Of a stretch of 64,000 nucleotides of DNA, positions 29,067 through 38,573 are shown piece by piece (within the stretch, counting starts at the first letter, position 1; every line of letters starts with the position of its first letter). The DNA is from Streptomyces venezuelae (GTDB lineage: Bacteria; Actinomycetota; Actinomycetes; Streptomycetales; Streptomycetaceae). Position numbers and translations under genes: made by a program. The notes under the pieces were generated by a model. The model was not told where the DNA came from and searched no databases. It worked only from the letters and a program-made list of their open reading frames with translations. Where the stretch lies: the NCBI RefSeq assembly GCF_008642355.1, contig NZ_CP029193.1:4860001-4924000 (forward strand). Direction: 5' to 3'.

Positions 29067-30425
29067 GTGGGACGACTCTTCGGCACGGACGGCGTGCGCG
29101 GTGTCGCCAACGCGGATCTGACGGCCGAGCTCGCGCTCGGTCTCTCCGTGGCGGCGGCGCACGTACTGGCCGAGGCGGGCACCTTTGAAGGCCATCGCCC
29201 GGTGGCGGTGGTCGGGCGTGATCCGCGCGCGTCCGGGGAGTTCCTGGAGGCAGCGGTGGTCGCGGGTCTCGCGAGCGCGGGCGTGGACGTCCTGCGCGTC
29301 GGTGTGCTGCCCACCCCCGCGGTGGCGCATCTCACCGGTGCGCTGGGCGCCGACCTCGGTGTGATGCTCTCCGCCAGCCACAACGCGATGCCCGACAACG
29401 GCATCAAGTTCTTCGCCCGCGGCGGCCACAAGCTCGCCGACGAGCTGGAGGACCGCATCGAGTCCGTCTACGAGGAGCACCGCACCGGTGCCCCGTGGCA
29501 GCGGCCCACCGGTTCGGGTGTCGGCCGCGTGAAGTCGTACGACCAGGGCCTCGACCAGTACGTCGCCCACCTCATCGGGGTCCTCCCGAACCGTCTCGAC
29601 GGGCTGAAGATCGTCCTCGACGAGGCGCACGGCGCCGCCGCGCGCGTCTCGCCCGAGGCGTTCTCGCGGGCCGGTGCCGAGGTCATCACGATCGGCGCCC
29701 AGCCCGACGGCCTGAACATCAACGACGGGTGCGGGTCCACGCACCTCGACCTGCTCAAGGCCGCCGTCGTCGAGCACAAGGCCGACTTCGGCATCGCGCA
29801 CGACGGCGACGCCGACCGGTGCCTCGCCGTGGACCACACGGGTGCCGAGGTCGACGGCGACCAGATCCTCGCCGTGCTGGCCCTCGCCATGCGGGAGCAC
29901 GGCACGCTGCGCCACGACACCGTTGTCGCCACGGTCATGTCCAACCTCGGCTTCAAGCTCGCCATGGAGGGCCAGGGACTCTCCCTGGTGCAGACCTCCG
30001 TCGGCGACCGTTACGTCCTGGAGTCGATGAAGGAGCACGGCTTCGCCCTCGGCGGCGAGCAGTCCGGGCACGTCATCGTCCTCGACCACGCGACGACCGG
30101 CGACGGCACGCTGACCGGGCTGCTGCTCGCGGCGCGCGTCGCCGAGACGGGCCGCTCCCTCGCGGACCTCGCGAGCGTCATGGAGCGGCTCCCGCAGGTC
30201 CTCATCAACGTGCCCGACGTCGACAAGTCGCGTGTGAAGACCTCCGCCGAGCTGTCCGCCGCGGTCGTCGACGCCGAGCGCGAGCTCGGCTCCACCGGTC
30301 GCGTGCTGCTGCGTCCCTCCGGGACCGAGCCGCTGGTGCGGGTCATGGTGGAGGCCGCCGACATCGAGCAGGCCCGGTCCGTGGCCGGCCGCCTCGCCGA
30401 CGTGGTGAAGTCCGCGCTGGGCTAG
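29067..30425 (+). CDS. glmM: Phosphoglucosamine mutase
   Basis: GlmM, 452 aa, converts glucosamine-6-phosphate to glucosamine-1-phosphate for peptidoglycan precursors. GTG 29067 ([14 protein letters not shown]) follows CGGAGG and is preferred over an in-frame TTG at 29046. The phosphoserine is S104 in [12 protein letters not shown], the metal loop is DGDADR, and the phosphate-binding loop near the end is [12 protein letters not shown]. It converges on the DUF389 gene with a 4-nt overlap. Confidence 0.97.
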   Translation: MGRLFGTDGVRGVANADLTAELALGLSVAAAHVLAEAGTFEGHRPVAVVGRDPRASGEFLEAAVVAGLASAGVDVLRVGVLPTPAVAHLTGALGADLGVMLSASHNAMPDNGIKFFARGGHKLADELEDRIESVYEEHRTGAPWQRPTGSGVGRVKSYDQGLDQYVAHLIGVLPNRLDGLKIVLDEAHGAAARVSPEAFSRAGAEVITIGAQPDGLNINDGCGSTHLDLLKAAVVEHKADFGIAHDGDADRCLAVDHTGAEVDGDQILAVLALAMREHGTLRHDTVVATVMSNLGFKLAMEGQGLSLVQTSVGDRYVLESMKEHGFALGGEQSGHVIVLDHATTGDGTLTGLLLAARVAETGRSLADLASVMERLPQVLINVPDVDKSRVKTSAELSAAVVDAERELGSTGRVLLRPSGTEPLVRVMVEAADIEQARSVAGRLADVVKSALG

Positions 30426-31369
30426 ACGCGCGCCGACTTCGCGGTGCGCTCGCGCTGCGCCGCCCAGAAGAACTTCTGGGCGAGCAGCGTGAGCGTGCCC
30501 GCGAGGATGATGCCGAGCAGGTTCAGCAGGAGCTGCTCGGTGGAGCCCCAGGCCTGCTTGTACTCGTCGTAGCTGAAGGCGACCGCGGCGTTCGCGGCGG
30601 CCGGGACCGTCGTCACGGAGATGGCCACGCCCACCAGTGCGCCCGACTTCGCCGAGGTGAGGGAGAGCGTGCCCGCGACGCCCGCGAGGACGGCCACCAC
30701 GAACGAGAACCAGTCGGGCCGGTAGATGAAGTTCGTGTTCGGACGCTCGGCCTTCAGGGCGTCGTGCGTGAACAGGTCCATCGCGTCCATGAGGTAGCTG
30801 AACCCGACGGTCACCGCCATCGCCGCCGCGAAGCCGACGAGCAGCGCGATCAGCGAGCGCAGCGCCAGGCGGGGAGCGCGCCGTACCAGGGCCGTGCAGA
30901 AACCGGCCAGCGGGCCGAACTCCGGGCCCACCGCCATCGCGCCCACGATCAGGATCGCGTTGTCGAGGACGACACCGCACGCCGCGATCATCGTGGCGAG
31001 CGTGATGAACGCGACGTACGTGACCGAGAGCGTCGACTCCTCGTGGGTCGCGTCGGCCAGCTGCTCCCACAGGACCGCGTCCGCGCCCTCGCCGGGCGCG
31101 TCGTCGGCGGCTTCCTCCGCGCGCCGGGACAGCGACAGGTCGATGGTCTCCACGGCGATCGAGCCCGACTCGTCGATGCCGAGCCCGCGCAGGCCGCCGA
31201 TCAGCTCGTCGCCCGCCTCACGCGCCACGTCGCACATGACGACGTCACCCGCGGGGTTGCGGGCCGCGCCAGGGAGCACCGCGAGGTGGGTGGTGCCGAC
31301 CGTCCCCTCGATCAGGTCGACGACGTCGTCGGTTCGGTCCGGGGGCGTGATCAGGCGCAGGTGCAGCAT
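30422..31369 (-). CDS. DUF389 membrane protein
   Basis: 315 aa. A cytoplasmic N-terminal domain of about 110 residues is followed by about six membrane segments ([73 protein letters not shown] and others). The [12 protein letters not shown] motif is typical of DUF389 proteins, whose function is unknown. It lies downstream of coaA on the same strand with a 48-nt gap. Confidence 0.85.
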   Translation of the reverse strand: MLHLRLITPPDRTDDVVDLIEGTVGTTHLAVLPGAARNPAGDVVMCDVAREAGDELIGGLRGLGIDESGSIAVETIDLSLSRRAEEAADDAPGEGADAVLWEQLADATHEESTLSVTYVAFITLATMIAACGVVLDNAILIVGAMAVGPEFGPLAGFCTALVRRAPRLALRSLIALLVGFAAAMAVTVGFSYLMDAMDLFTHDALKAERPNTNFIYRPDWFSFVVAVLAGVAGTLSLTSAKSGALVGVAISVTTVPAAANAAVAFSYDEYKQAWGSTEQLLLNLLGIILAGTLTLLAQKFFWAAQRERTAKSARV

Positions 31370-31417
31370 GGACGCAGGTTAGCCGGGCCGCGGCGCCCGC
31401 GATCCGCGTCGGCGCTC

Positions 31418-32416
31418 CTACAGTTTGCGCAGGCTGAGGCGTTGCACCTTGTGGTCGGGGCCCTTGCGGACGACCAGGGTGGCGCGGCTCCGGGTGGGCG
31501 CCACGTTCTCCACGAGGTTCAGTTTGTTGATGGTCCGCCAGGTGGTGCGGGCGTAGTCGAGCGCCTCCTCCTCCGACACCTGCGTGTACTTGCGGAAGTA
31601 CGACGACGGGTTCTGGAACGCCGTCAGGCGCAGCTTCTTGAAGCGGTTCAGGTACCAGCGCTCGATGTCGTCCGCGCGGGCGTCGACGTACACGCTGAAG
31701 TCGAAGTAGTCCGCGAGGCCCACGCGGGTGCGGCCGTCCTTGCCGGGGAGCGCGGGCTGCAGGACGTTCAGGCCCTCGACGATGAGGATGTCGGGGCGGC
31801 GGACCGTGAGACGCCGGTCCGGGACGATGTCGTAGATCAGGTGCGAGTAGACGGGCGCCGTCACCTCGTCCTTCCCCGCCTTGATGTCCGCGACGAAACG
31901 GGTGAGCGCACGGCGGTCGTACGACTCGGGGAAGCCCTTGCGCGACATCAGGCCGCGGGCCTCCAGCTCCTTCGTGGGCAGGAGGAAGCCGTCCGTCGTG
32001 ACGCGCTCCACGCGGGGGTGCTCCGGCCAGCGGGAGAGCAGTGCCTGGAGGAGCCGGGCGACGGTGGACTTGCCGACCGCCACGGAACCGGCGACTCCTA
32101 TGACGAAGGGCGTGCCGGACTGGGACCCCTTCTCGCCGAGAAAGGTGTTGAGGGCGCCGCGCAGGCCGTCCGTCGCGCCCACGTACAGGTTCAGCAGGCG
32201 CGAGAGCGGCAGGTAGATGTCGCGGACCTCGTCCAGGTCGATGACGTCACCGAGGCCGCGGAGCTGTTCCACCTCTTCCGCCGTCAGGGGGAGCGGCGTC
32301 TTCTCGCGAAGCGCGCTCCACTCGGTGCGGGTGAGGTCGACGTAGGGAGTCGCCTCCGGCCTGGGCCGGTGGGCGCTCCGGGGTGCCGTCGGGGGCACGG
32401 AGACCGAAGAGATCAC
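31418..32416 (-). CDS. coaA: Type I pantothenate kinase
   Basis: CoaA, 332 aa, the first committed step of coenzyme A synthesis. The P-loop is [12 protein letters not shown], followed by [31 protein letters not shown] and the C-terminal [10 protein letters not shown] region. GTG 32416. Its neighbour across the divergent gap is acpS, which uses CoA, a sensible pairing. Confidence 0.97.
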   Translation of the reverse strand: MISSVSVPPTAPRSAHRPRPEATPYVDLTRTEWSALREKTPLPLTAEEVEQLRGLGDVIDLDEVRDIYLPLSRLLNLYVGATDGLRGALNTFLGEKGSQSGTPFVIGVAGSVAVGKSTVARLLQALLSRWPEHPRVERVTTDGFLLPTKELEARGLMSRKGFPESYDRRALTRFVADIKAGKDEVTAPVYSHLIYDIVPDRRLTVRRPDILIVEGLNVLQPALPGKDGRTRVGLADYFDFSVYVDARADDIERWYLNRFKKLRLTAFQNPSSYFRKYTQVSEEEALDYARTTWRTINKLNLVENVAPTRSRATLVVRKGPDHKVQRLSLRKL

Positions 32417-32486
32417 AGTCCATTGTTACGGCTGTCCGAACAGGACGGGGGGTGGGGTGGGGGGTGGGGTGTGTCACGCTGAGCCG

Positions 32487-32855
32487 GTGATTATTGGGGT
32501 TGGCATCGATGTCGCGGAGATCGAGCGGTTCGGCGCCGCGATGGAACGGACGCCCGGGATGGCGGATCGGCTCTTCGTGGAGAGCGAGTTGCTGCTGCCG
32601 GGCGGGGAGCGGCGGGGCATCGCCTCGCTGGCGGCGCGGTTCGCGGCGAAGGAGGCGTTGGCCAAGGCGCTGGGGGCGCCCGCGGGGCTGCGGTGGACCG
32701 ACGCCGAGGTGTACGTCGAGGAGAGCGGGCAGCCCCGGGTCCGGGTGAAGGGGACGGTGGCCGAGCGGGCCTCGGCGCTCGGTGTGCGGTCCTGGCACGT
32801 GTCGCTCAGCCATGACGCGGGGGTCGCCTCCGCGGTGGTGGTGGCGGAGGGCTAG
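32487..32855 (+). CDS. acpS: Holo-[acyl-carrier-protein] synthase
   Basis: AcpS, 122 aa, transfers 4-phosphopantetheine from CoA to acyl carrier proteins. GTG 32487 begins [14 protein letters not shown], with the metal-binding Asp. [19 protein letters not shown] holds the second acidic ligand and SWHVSLSHD the conserved histidine region. The open frame upstream to 32457 lacks similarity. Confidence 0.96.
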   Translation: MIIGVGIDVAEIERFGAAMERTPGMADRLFVESELLLPGGERRGIASLAARFAAKEALAKALGAPAGLRWTDAEVYVEESGQPRVRVKGTVAERASALGVRSWHVSLSHDAGVASAVVVAEG

Positions 32856-32903
32856 GCGGGCTCCGTTCGGCGGGGACGCCTCGCGCGGGGGCAGACTGGG
32901 CGT

Positions 32904-34349
32904 ATGCGTACTGCGTACAGCGTGGAGAGCGTCAGGGCGGGCGAGCGGGTCGTCATGGACCGGGGGCCCGAAGGTGTGTTGATGCAGCGTGCGGCGGCCG
33001 GTCTCGCCGCCGAGTGCGCCCGGCTGCTCGGCAAGGTGTACGGGGCGAGAGTCACGCTGCTCGTGGGCAGCGGGGACAACGGGGGTGACGCCCTGTATGC
33101 CGGTGCCCGGCTCGCCCGGCGCGGCGCCGGGGTCAGTGCCGTGCTGCTCGCCCCCGAGCGCGCGCATACCGGAGGGCTCGCCGCGCTGCGGGCAGCCGGC
33201 GGCCTCGTGGTGGGCGCCGACGAGGCGCGGGCCGAGGGTGTGGTCGCGCGGGCCGGGCTCGTCGTGGACGGGATCGTGGGGATCGGGGGCCGGGGCGGGC
33301 TGCGGGAGGACGCCGCGCGGCTCGTGGCGGCGGTGCGCGACGCCGTGGTCGTCGCTGTGGACCTGCCGAGCGGCGTCGACGCCGACACGGGTGAGGTGCA
33401 CGGGGACGCGGTGCGGGCCGATGTGACGGTGACGTTCGGCGCGTACAAGCCGGGTCTTCTCATCGATCCGGGCCGGGAGTACGCCGGTGTCGTGCGGCTC
33501 GTCGACATCGGGCTCGCACCGGCGGACCTGGGGCGGGCGGAGGCGGAGGCGCTGCAGTTCGCGGACGTCGAGCGGCTGCTGCCGGTGCCCGGCGGGGAGA
33601 GCGACAAGTACCGGCGCGGGGTCGTGGGCATCGTCGCCGGGTCCGAGCGGTATCCCGGCGCCGCCGTGCTCGCCGTCGCGGGCGCGCTGCGCGGGGGCGC
33701 GGGAGCCGTCCGGTACGTGGGTCCCGCCGCGGACGCCGTCATCGCGCGGTTCCCCGAGACCCTGGTGTCGACGGGGCCGCCCTCCAAGGCGGGGCGCGTG
33801 CAGGCGTGGGTCGTGGGCCCCGGGCTCGGCGAGGACGCGGAACGGCTCGGCGAGGTGCTCGCCGCGGATGTGCCCGTGCTGATCGACGCCGACGGGCTGC
33901 GGCTCGCCGGGGAACGGGACGTACGGGAGCGGCGGGCCCCGACGCTCCTCACCCCGCACGCCGGGGAGGCCGCCGCGCTGCTCGGCGTGGCCAGGGAAGA
34001 GGTCGAGGCGGGGCGGCTCTCCGCCGCACGGGAGCTGGCGCGGCGGTACGGGGCGACGGTGCTGCTGAAGGGGTCGACGACGCTGGTGGCCTCGGGCGAG
34101 GGCCCCGTACGGGTCAACCCGACCGGGACACCGTGGCTCGCCACGGCGGGCAGCGGCGACGTGCTGTCCGGGCTCGCCGGGTCCCTCCTCGCGGCCGGTC
34201 TCGACGCGCGGGACGCGGGGTCCGTGGGCGCCTACCTCCACGGGCTCGCCGGGCGGTACGCGTCGGAGGGGGCACCCGTGGGGGCGCACGACGTGGCGAA
34301 CGCGATTCCGGCGGTGTGGCGGGAGGTGGGGCGGCCCGATCGGGGGTGA
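32904..34349 (+). CDS. nnr: Bifunctional NAD(P)H-hydrate epimerase/dehydratase
   Basis: 481 aa, repairs hydrated NAD(P)H. The N-terminal YjeF epimerase domain (about 1-215) contains VGSGDNGGDALYAGARLARRG and VDLPSGVDADTGEVHG. The C-terminal ADP-dependent dehydratase domain (about 225-480) contains PHAGEAAALLG, VLLKGSTTLV and TAGSGDVLSGLAGSLLAAG. Starts at ATG 32904, 48 nt after acpS, and is followed by alr. Confidence 0.95.
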   Translation: MRTAYSVESVRAGERVVMDRGPEGVLMQRAAAGLAAECARLLGKVYGARVTLLVGSGDNGGDALYAGARLARRGAGVSAVLLAPERAHTGGLAALRAAGGLVVGADEARAEGVVARAGLVVDGIVGIGGRGGLREDAARLVAAVRDAVVVAVDLPSGVDADTGEVHGDAVRADVTVTFGAYKPGLLIDPGREYAGVVRLVDIGLAPADLGRAEAEALQFADVERLLPVPGGESDKYRRGVVGIVAGSERYPGAAVLAVAGALRGGAGAVRYVGPAADAVIARFPETLVSTGPPSKAGRVQAWVVGPGLGEDAERLGEVLAADVPVLIDADGLRLAGERDVRERRAPTLLTPHAGEAAALLGVAREEVEAGRLSAARELARRYGATVLLKGSTTLVASGEGPVRVNPTGTPWLATAGSGDVLSGLAGSLLAAGLDARDAGSVGAYLHGLAGRYASEGAPVGAHDVANAIPAVWREVGRPDRG

Positions 34350-34424
34350 GCGGGCCGGGCCCCGGTCGGGGCCAAGGCCTGCGGGAGCAGGGGGTGTCGG
34401 CGGGCTCTGAGACACTTGTCCGCG

Positions 34425-35576
34425 ATGAACGAGACAGCACCCTTCCGTGTCCGGGCCGAGATCGACCTCGCCGCCCTCCGCGCCAACGTGCGCGCGCTGC
34501 GCGCCCACGCGCCGGACGCCGCGTTCATGGCCGTGGTGAAAGCGGACGGTTACGGCCACGGGATGGTGCCCTGCGCCAGGGCCGCACGTCAGGCCGGCGC
34601 CACGTGGATCGGCACCGCCACTCCCGAAGAAGCCCTGGCCCTGCGCGCCGCGGGGCTGCCCGGCCGCATCATGTGCTGGCTGTGGACGCCCGGCGGGCCC
34701 TGGCGGGAGGGCGTCGAGGCCGACCTCGACATGTCGGTCAGCGCGCTGTGGGCGCTGGAGGAGGTGACGGCCGCCGCGCGTGCGGCGGGGCGGACCGCGC
34801 GTGTCCAGCTCAAGGCCGACACGGGGTTGGGGCGGAACGGCTGCATGCCCGCGGACTGGCCCGATCTCGTCGACCGCGTCCTGCGTGCCGAGGCCGAAGG
34901 CCTGGTCACGGTCACCGGGCTCTGGTCGCACTTCGCGTGCGCCGACGAACCCGGGCACCCGTCGATCGCCGCGCAGCTCACCGTCTTCCGCGAGATGGTG
35001 GCGTACGCCGAGGACCGGGGGCTGCGTCCCGAGGTGCGGCACATCGCCAACTCCCCGGGCATGCTGACGCTTCCGGAGGCGCACTTCGACCTCGTGCGTC
35101 CGGGCATCGCGATGTACGGCGTCTCGCCGAGCCCCGAGGTGGGCACCTCGCAGGACTTCGGGCTGCGGCCCGTCATGACGCTCGCCGCCTCGCTGGCCCA
35201 CGTGAAGCGCGCCCCGGCCGGCCACGGCGTCAGCTACGGCCACCATTACGTCACGCCCGGCGAGACGACCCTCGGCCTCGTCCCGGCGGGCTACGGCGAC
35301 GGGATCCCGCGCCACGCCTCCGGCACGGCCCCCGTCCTCGTCGACGGCAAGCTGCGGACCGCCGCGGGACGCGTCGCGATGGACCAGTTCGTCGTGGACC
35401 TCGGCGGGGACGAGCCCGCAGTGGGCGCGGAGGCCGTGCTGTTCGGCCCCGGCGACCGGGGCGAGCCGACCGCCGAGGACTGGGCGCAGGCCGCGGGCAC
35501 CATCGCGTACGAGATCGTCACCCGCATCGGATCGCGCGTCCCGCGCGTCTATGTGAACGAGCGGCCTGAGGACTGA
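34425..35576 (+). CDS. alr: Alanine racemase
   Basis: Alr, 383 aa, supplies D-alanine for peptidoglycan. The PLP lysine is K39 in AVVKADGYGHG. The second catalytic residue is the Tyr in GHGVSYGHHYVTPGE. AGYGDGIPR and the RVAMDQFVVDLG segment are also present. ATG 34425 is preferred over an in-frame start at 34416. It lies among cell-wall genes with glmM. Confidence 0.97.
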   Translation: MNETAPFRVRAEIDLAALRANVRALRAHAPDAAFMAVVKADGYGHGMVPCARAARQAGATWIGTATPEEALALRAAGLPGRIMCWLWTPGGPWREGVEADLDMSVSALWALEEVTAAARAAGRTARVQLKADTGLGRNGCMPADWPDLVDRVLRAEAEGLVTVTGLWSHFACADEPGHPSIAAQLTVFREMVAYAEDRGLRPEVRHIANSPGMLTLPEAHFDLVRPGIAMYGVSPSPEVGTSQDFGLRPVMTLAASLAHVKRAPAGHGVSYGHHYVTPGETTLGLVPAGYGDGIPRHASGTAPVLVDGKLRTAAGRVAMDQFVVDLGGDEPAVGAEAVLFGPGDRGEPTAEDWAQAAGTIAYEIVTRIGSRVPRVYVNERPED

Positions 35577-35582
35577 CCGGAT

Positions 35583-35642
35583 ACCGACCGGGAACTGACG
35601 GGTAACCGACCGGGACCGATCGGAACCGACCGGGAACTGACG
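35583..35642. repeat. Short imperfect tandem repeats between alr and the hydrolase
   Basis: The 18-mer ACCGACCGGGAACTGACG occurs exactly at 35583-35600 and 35625-35642, with a related ACCGACCGGGACCGATCGG unit between. They fill nearly all of the 77-nt gap. Slippage during replication would explain them; a protein-binding array is possible. Confidence 0.75.
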
Positions 35643-35653
35643 AGGAGCGGCAC

Positions 35654-36889
35654 GTGAGCGAGAGCAGCACGGGGGCGGCCGCGGCGGAAGCGGTGTCGGA
35701 GGCCGCCGCCGCGGCCGGGAACTGGCGCCGGGCGGGCGTCGCGGGCGCGGCGATAGGCGTCCTGGCCGCGGGTGCGGCCGCCGGCGTCGCCATAGAGCGG
35801 CTCACCGTCGGCCGCGGCATGCGCAAGAAGGCACGGCTGGCGCTCGACGCGTCGGGGCCGTACGGCTCGCTGCGCGGCATGCCCGGCACGGCATACGCGG
35901 ACGACGGCACGGAGCTCTCGTACGAGGTCGAAGAGGTCGAACCGGCCGAGGACGGCGGCAGGGCCGGAGCCGGCGGGGACGGCGACCGCGCCCCGCGGCG
36001 GCGCCGCCTCTTCGGGCGCCGGGACCCCGCGCCCCTCACCGTCGTCTTCAGCCACGGCTACTGCCTGAGCCAGGACTCCTGGCACTTCCAGCGGGCCGCC
36101 CTGCGCGGTGTCGTCCGCGCCGTCTATTGGGACCAGCGCAGCCACGCCCGTTCGGCGCGTGGGGTCGACCAGGTCGAACACGGTGTGCCGGTCTCCATCG
36201 ACCAGCTGGGGCGCGATCTGAAGGCCGTCATCGACGCCGCTGCGCCCGAGGGGCCGCTCGTCCTCGTCGGGCACTCCATGGGCGGCATGACGACCATGGC
36301 GCTCGCCGACCAGTTCCCCGAGCTGATCCGCGAGCGCGTGGTGGGCGTCGCCCTGATCGGCACGTCGTCGGGGCAGCTCGGCGAGGTGAACTTCGGCCTT
36401 CCGGTCGCCGGGATGAACGCGGTCCGGCGGGTGCTGCCCGGGCTGCTGCGGGCGCTCGGCTCGCAGGCGGAGCTGGTGGAGCGGGGGCGGCGGGCCACGG
36501 CGGACCTCTTCGCGGGTGTCATCAAGCGGTACTCGTTCTCGCGCAAGGACGTGGACCCGGCGATCGCGCGGTTCGCGGAGCGGATGATCGAGGCGACGCC
36601 CATCGACGTGGTCGCGGAGTTCTACCCGGCCTTCGCCGAGCACGACAAGGCGGCGGCCCTCAAGCACTTCGCCGAACTGCCGGTGCTCGTGCTCGCGGGC
36701 GACGAGGACCTGGTCACCCCCAGCGAGCACAGCGAGGCCATCGCCCACCTGCTCCCCGACGCGGAGCTGGTCCTGGTCCCGGACGCGGGCCACCTGGTGA
36801 TGCTGGAGCACCCGGAGGTCGTCATGGACCGCCTCGCTGACCTGCTCGTGCGGGCGGGGGCCGGGCGGGGGGCCGGGCGGCGGGCCTGA
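35654..36889 (+). CDS. Alpha/beta hydrolase with N-terminal hydrophobic segment
   Basis: 411 aa, GTG 35654. An Ala/Gly-rich hydrophobic stretch (AGAAIGVLAAGAAAGVAIERL) near residues 30-55 could anchor it in the membrane. A charged low-complexity segment (EDGGRAGAGGDGDRAPRRRR) precedes the hydrolase core. Motifs are HGYCLSQDSW (oxyanion side), GHSMGGMT (nucleophile Ser), DEDLVTPSEHS (Asp) and DAGHLVMLEHPE (His). The triad is therefore complete. The substrate is unknown. Its place between alr and tsaE is typical in Streptomyces. Confidence 0.88.
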   Translation: MSESSTGAAAAEAVSEAAAAAGNWRRAGVAGAAIGVLAAGAAAGVAIERLTVGRGMRKKARLALDASGPYGSLRGMPGTAYADDGTELSYEVEEVEPAEDGGRAGAGGDGDRAPRRRRLFGRRDPAPLTVVFSHGYCLSQDSWHFQRAALRGVVRAVYWDQRSHARSARGVDQVEHGVPVSIDQLGRDLKAVIDAAAPEGPLVLVGHSMGGMTTMALADQFPELIRERVVGVALIGTSSGQLGEVNFGLPVAGMNAVRRVLPGLLRALGSQAELVERGRRATADLFAGVIKRYSFSRKDVDPAIARFAERMIEATPIDVVAEFYPAFAEHDKAAALKHFAELPVLVLAGDEDLVTPSEHSEAIAHLLPDAELVLVPDAGHLVMLEHPEVVMDRLADLLVRAGAGRGAGRRA

Positions 36890-36939
36890 GCGCAGGCGGT
36901 GGGCCCGAGCGCGTGCTCCCAGCCGCTACCGTGGGCGGT

Positions 36940-37476
36940 ATGGAAGCACCGCACCACGAGGCTCCGGCCGTCACACTCAAGATCACCGTCAACTCCCCCG
37001 AACAGATGGGCGAGTTGGGGCGTCGTCTGGCCAAGCTGCTGCGCCCGGGCGACCTCGTCATGCTCACCGGCGAGCTCGGCGCCGGGAAGACGACGCTGAC
37101 CCGTGGCCTCGGCGAGGGCCTCGGTGTGCGCGGCGCCGTCACCTCCCCGACCTTCGTCATCGCCCGCGTGCACCCGTCGCTCGGCGAAGGACCCGCGCTG
37201 GTCCACGTCGACGCGTACCGCCTCGGTGGCGGGCTCGACGAGATGGAGGACCTGGACCTCGACGTCTCGCTGCCCGAGTCCGTGGTCGTCGTCGAGTGGG
37301 GCGACGGCAAGGTCGAGGAGCTGTCGGACGACCGGCTGCGGGTCGTCATCGACCGTGCCGTGGGCGGCACGGGGGGTGACGCGGCGGACGGCGCGGCCGA
37401 CGAGGTGCGCGACGTGACGATCACCGGGCTCGGCGCGCGCTGGGCCGACGCGGATCTGGCGTCGCTGGGCGCCTGA
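36940..37476 (+). CDS. tsaE: tRNA t6A synthesis ATPase TsaE
   Basis: TsaE, 178 aa, the ATPase of threonylcarbamoyl-adenosine tRNA modification. The Walker A motif is TGELGAGKTTLTRGL, followed by SPTFVIARVHPS and VDAYRLGGGLDEMEDLDLD, with VVVVEWGD later. ATG 36940 is chosen over 36913. Partners tsaB and tsaD lie 1-2 kb downstream, interrupted by a 69-aa ORF and an opposing gene. Confidence 0.95.
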   Translation: MEAPHHEAPAVTLKITVNSPEQMGELGRRLAKLLRPGDLVMLTGELGAGKTTLTRGLGEGLGVRGAVTSPTFVIARVHPSLGEGPALVHVDAYRLGGGLDEMEDLDLDVSLPESVVVVEWGDGKVEELSDDRLRVVIDRAVGGTGGDAADGAADEVRDVTITGLGARWADADLASLGA

Positions 37477-37504
37477 CGGCCCTCGCGCCCCGCGCCCGCA
37501 ACCC

Positions 37505-37532
37505 CGCCCCGGGCCTCTGGTCCGGGGCGTTT
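37505..37532 (+). terminator. Terminator after tsaE
   Basis: CGCCCCGG at 37505-37512 pairs with CCGGGGCG at 37522-37529, loop of 9 nt, followed by TTTCTCG. It closes the acpS-to-tsaE run. Confidence 0.7.
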
Positions 37533-37618
37533 CTCGTACGTTCGACCGAACGTTCCGACAAGACGTCGGCAAAATGTTGCGTTGCGAGCGTCGGGCGTGG
37601 TCACATGGATACCGGTCT

Positions 37619-37638
37619 TGGTTAGGTCTACCTAACCA
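37619..37638. promoter_or_regulatory. Palindrome upstream of the 69-aa gene
   Basis: TGGTTAGGT-CT-ACCTAACCA, a perfect 9-bp dyad with a 2-nt centre, 31 nt before the 37670 start. Its half-sites TTAGGT and ACCTAA are those of IdeR/DmdR iron boxes, but those boxes space them 7 nt apart rather than 2. It is a likely operator or promoter element; iron control is a guess. Confidence 0.55.
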
Positions 37639-37669
37639 CGTCTGCCCCCGGAGCCCCCAGGAGGCATCC

Positions 37670-37879
37670 ATGACGGCTACAGAACGTGACGCCTGCGCTC
37701 AGCCGCGCGGGAAGAGGCTGCCCGGACCATCGGCCGCCGTGGACTCCTCGCACTCCTCGGAACCCTCGAACCTGTCGATGAGCGATCTGCTCGCGTCGTG
37801 CGCCGCCGCGAGCGCCGTCTCCACGCCGCCGAGCGACCCCGAGCCCGCGCGTGCGTCCACGCCCGTGAAGCGGCGCTGA
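37670..37879 (+). CDS. Small protein of unknown function (69 aa)
   Basis: 69 aa, MTATERDACAQPRGKRLPG to TPVKRR, with a Ser/Ala-rich middle (SNLSMSDLLASCAAASAV). A strong AGGAGG site 8 nt before ATG 37670, plus the palindrome upstream, argue that this is a real gene with its own promoter. I recall similar small proteins next to tsaE in other Streptomyces, without a known function. It converges on the 37891 gene. Confidence 0.7.
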   Translation: MTATERDACAQPRGKRLPGPSAAVDSSHSSEPSNLSMSDLLASCAAASAVSTPPSDPEPARASTPVKRR

Positions 37880-37890
37880 AGCGGCACTGA

Positions 37891-38439
37891 TCAGGGAACG
37901 ACGACGACCTTCTTGTCGCGCAGCGCGAACTCCCACATCGCCTTGGCCTGCTCGCGCGACTGACGGATGCCGCCCGTCTTCTTCGACGGGTCCGGCTTCG
38001 GCGTCGAACCGTCGACCGCGGCGCTGAAGCCGATCGCGACGCCGTCGGTGAGCGTGAAGATCACGACGTTCTCGACCGGCACACCGTCCGTGCCCGGGAC
38101 ACGAGCTGTCCGGGACGTGACGGCGTACGTGCCCGGGGCCGGGTCGACCGTGCCCGGCGTGACCTTGAACGTCTGCTTGGCCTTGCCCGACGCCTCGACC
38201 AGCCAGACGCGGTCGTCCTCGAGCGAGTACACGACGCGCTCGCCGGTGCCGGACTGCGCGGGCACGGCGGCGGGGTTCTTCTTGTCCTTGGGGGAGCGCG
38301 ACGCGGAGGCGGACGGCGACTTGTCGGCCTTCTCCGAGTGGTCCGGCGCGCTGGCCGATGCCTGGAAGGCGAGGAACCCGACCGCGGCGAGCGCGGCAGC
38401 GGTGAGCCCGGCCACGAATCCCGAGCTGCTCCTTGACAC
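37891..38439 (-). CDS. Secreted protein resembling a cysteine-less L,D-transpeptidase
   Basis: 182 aa from GTG 38439. The N-terminus is a signal or anchor segment (FVAGLTAAALAAVGFLAFQAS), followed by a Ser/Pro/Lys linker. The domain after residue 65 reads like a YkuD fold: DRVWLVEASGKAKQTFKV, then APGTYAVTSR, IGFSAAVDGS, and finally GGIRQSREQAKAMWEFA with KKVVVVP. In active enzymes the last segment carries HGCxR with the catalytic Cys; here it is GGIRQS. So the fold is probable but catalysis is not. The fold assignment is my inference. Confidence 0.7.
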   Translation of the reverse strand: MSRSSSGFVAGLTAAALAAVGFLAFQASASAPDHSEKADKSPSASASRSPKDKKNPAAVPAQSGTGERVVYSLEDDRVWLVEASGKAKQTFKVTPGTVDPAPGTYAVTSRTARVPGTDGVPVENVVIFTLTDGVAIGFSAAVDGSTPKPDPSKKTGGIRQSREQAKAMWEFALRDKKVVVVP

Positions 38440-38573
38440 CTTGCGCCACCCACCTCTTCGTACTGCGTACGGCTACGGAGTGACGGTAGCAGCAGCCGTG
38501 CCCCATCCCCCGGCAGCCGCACCTCATCCCGGTGCGGGCCGTGCGCGGCGCCCGGGAGCCGTAGGCTGTTCGC

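Noticed and set aside
29495..32482. 995-aa plus-strand ORF across glmM, DUF389 and coaA
   Set aside because: It runs through three well-supported genes in another frame or strand and is low-complexity Arg/Gly/Ala-rich.
32247..35315. 1022-aa minus-strand ORF opposite acpS-nnr-alr
   Set aside because: Antisense shadow of three enzymes with full motifs; Pro/Arg/His-rich with no domain.
37619..37638. IdeR/DmdR iron box
   Set aside because: Half-sites match, but the 2-nt spacing does not fit the 19-bp consensus, so I keep it only as an unidentified palindrome.
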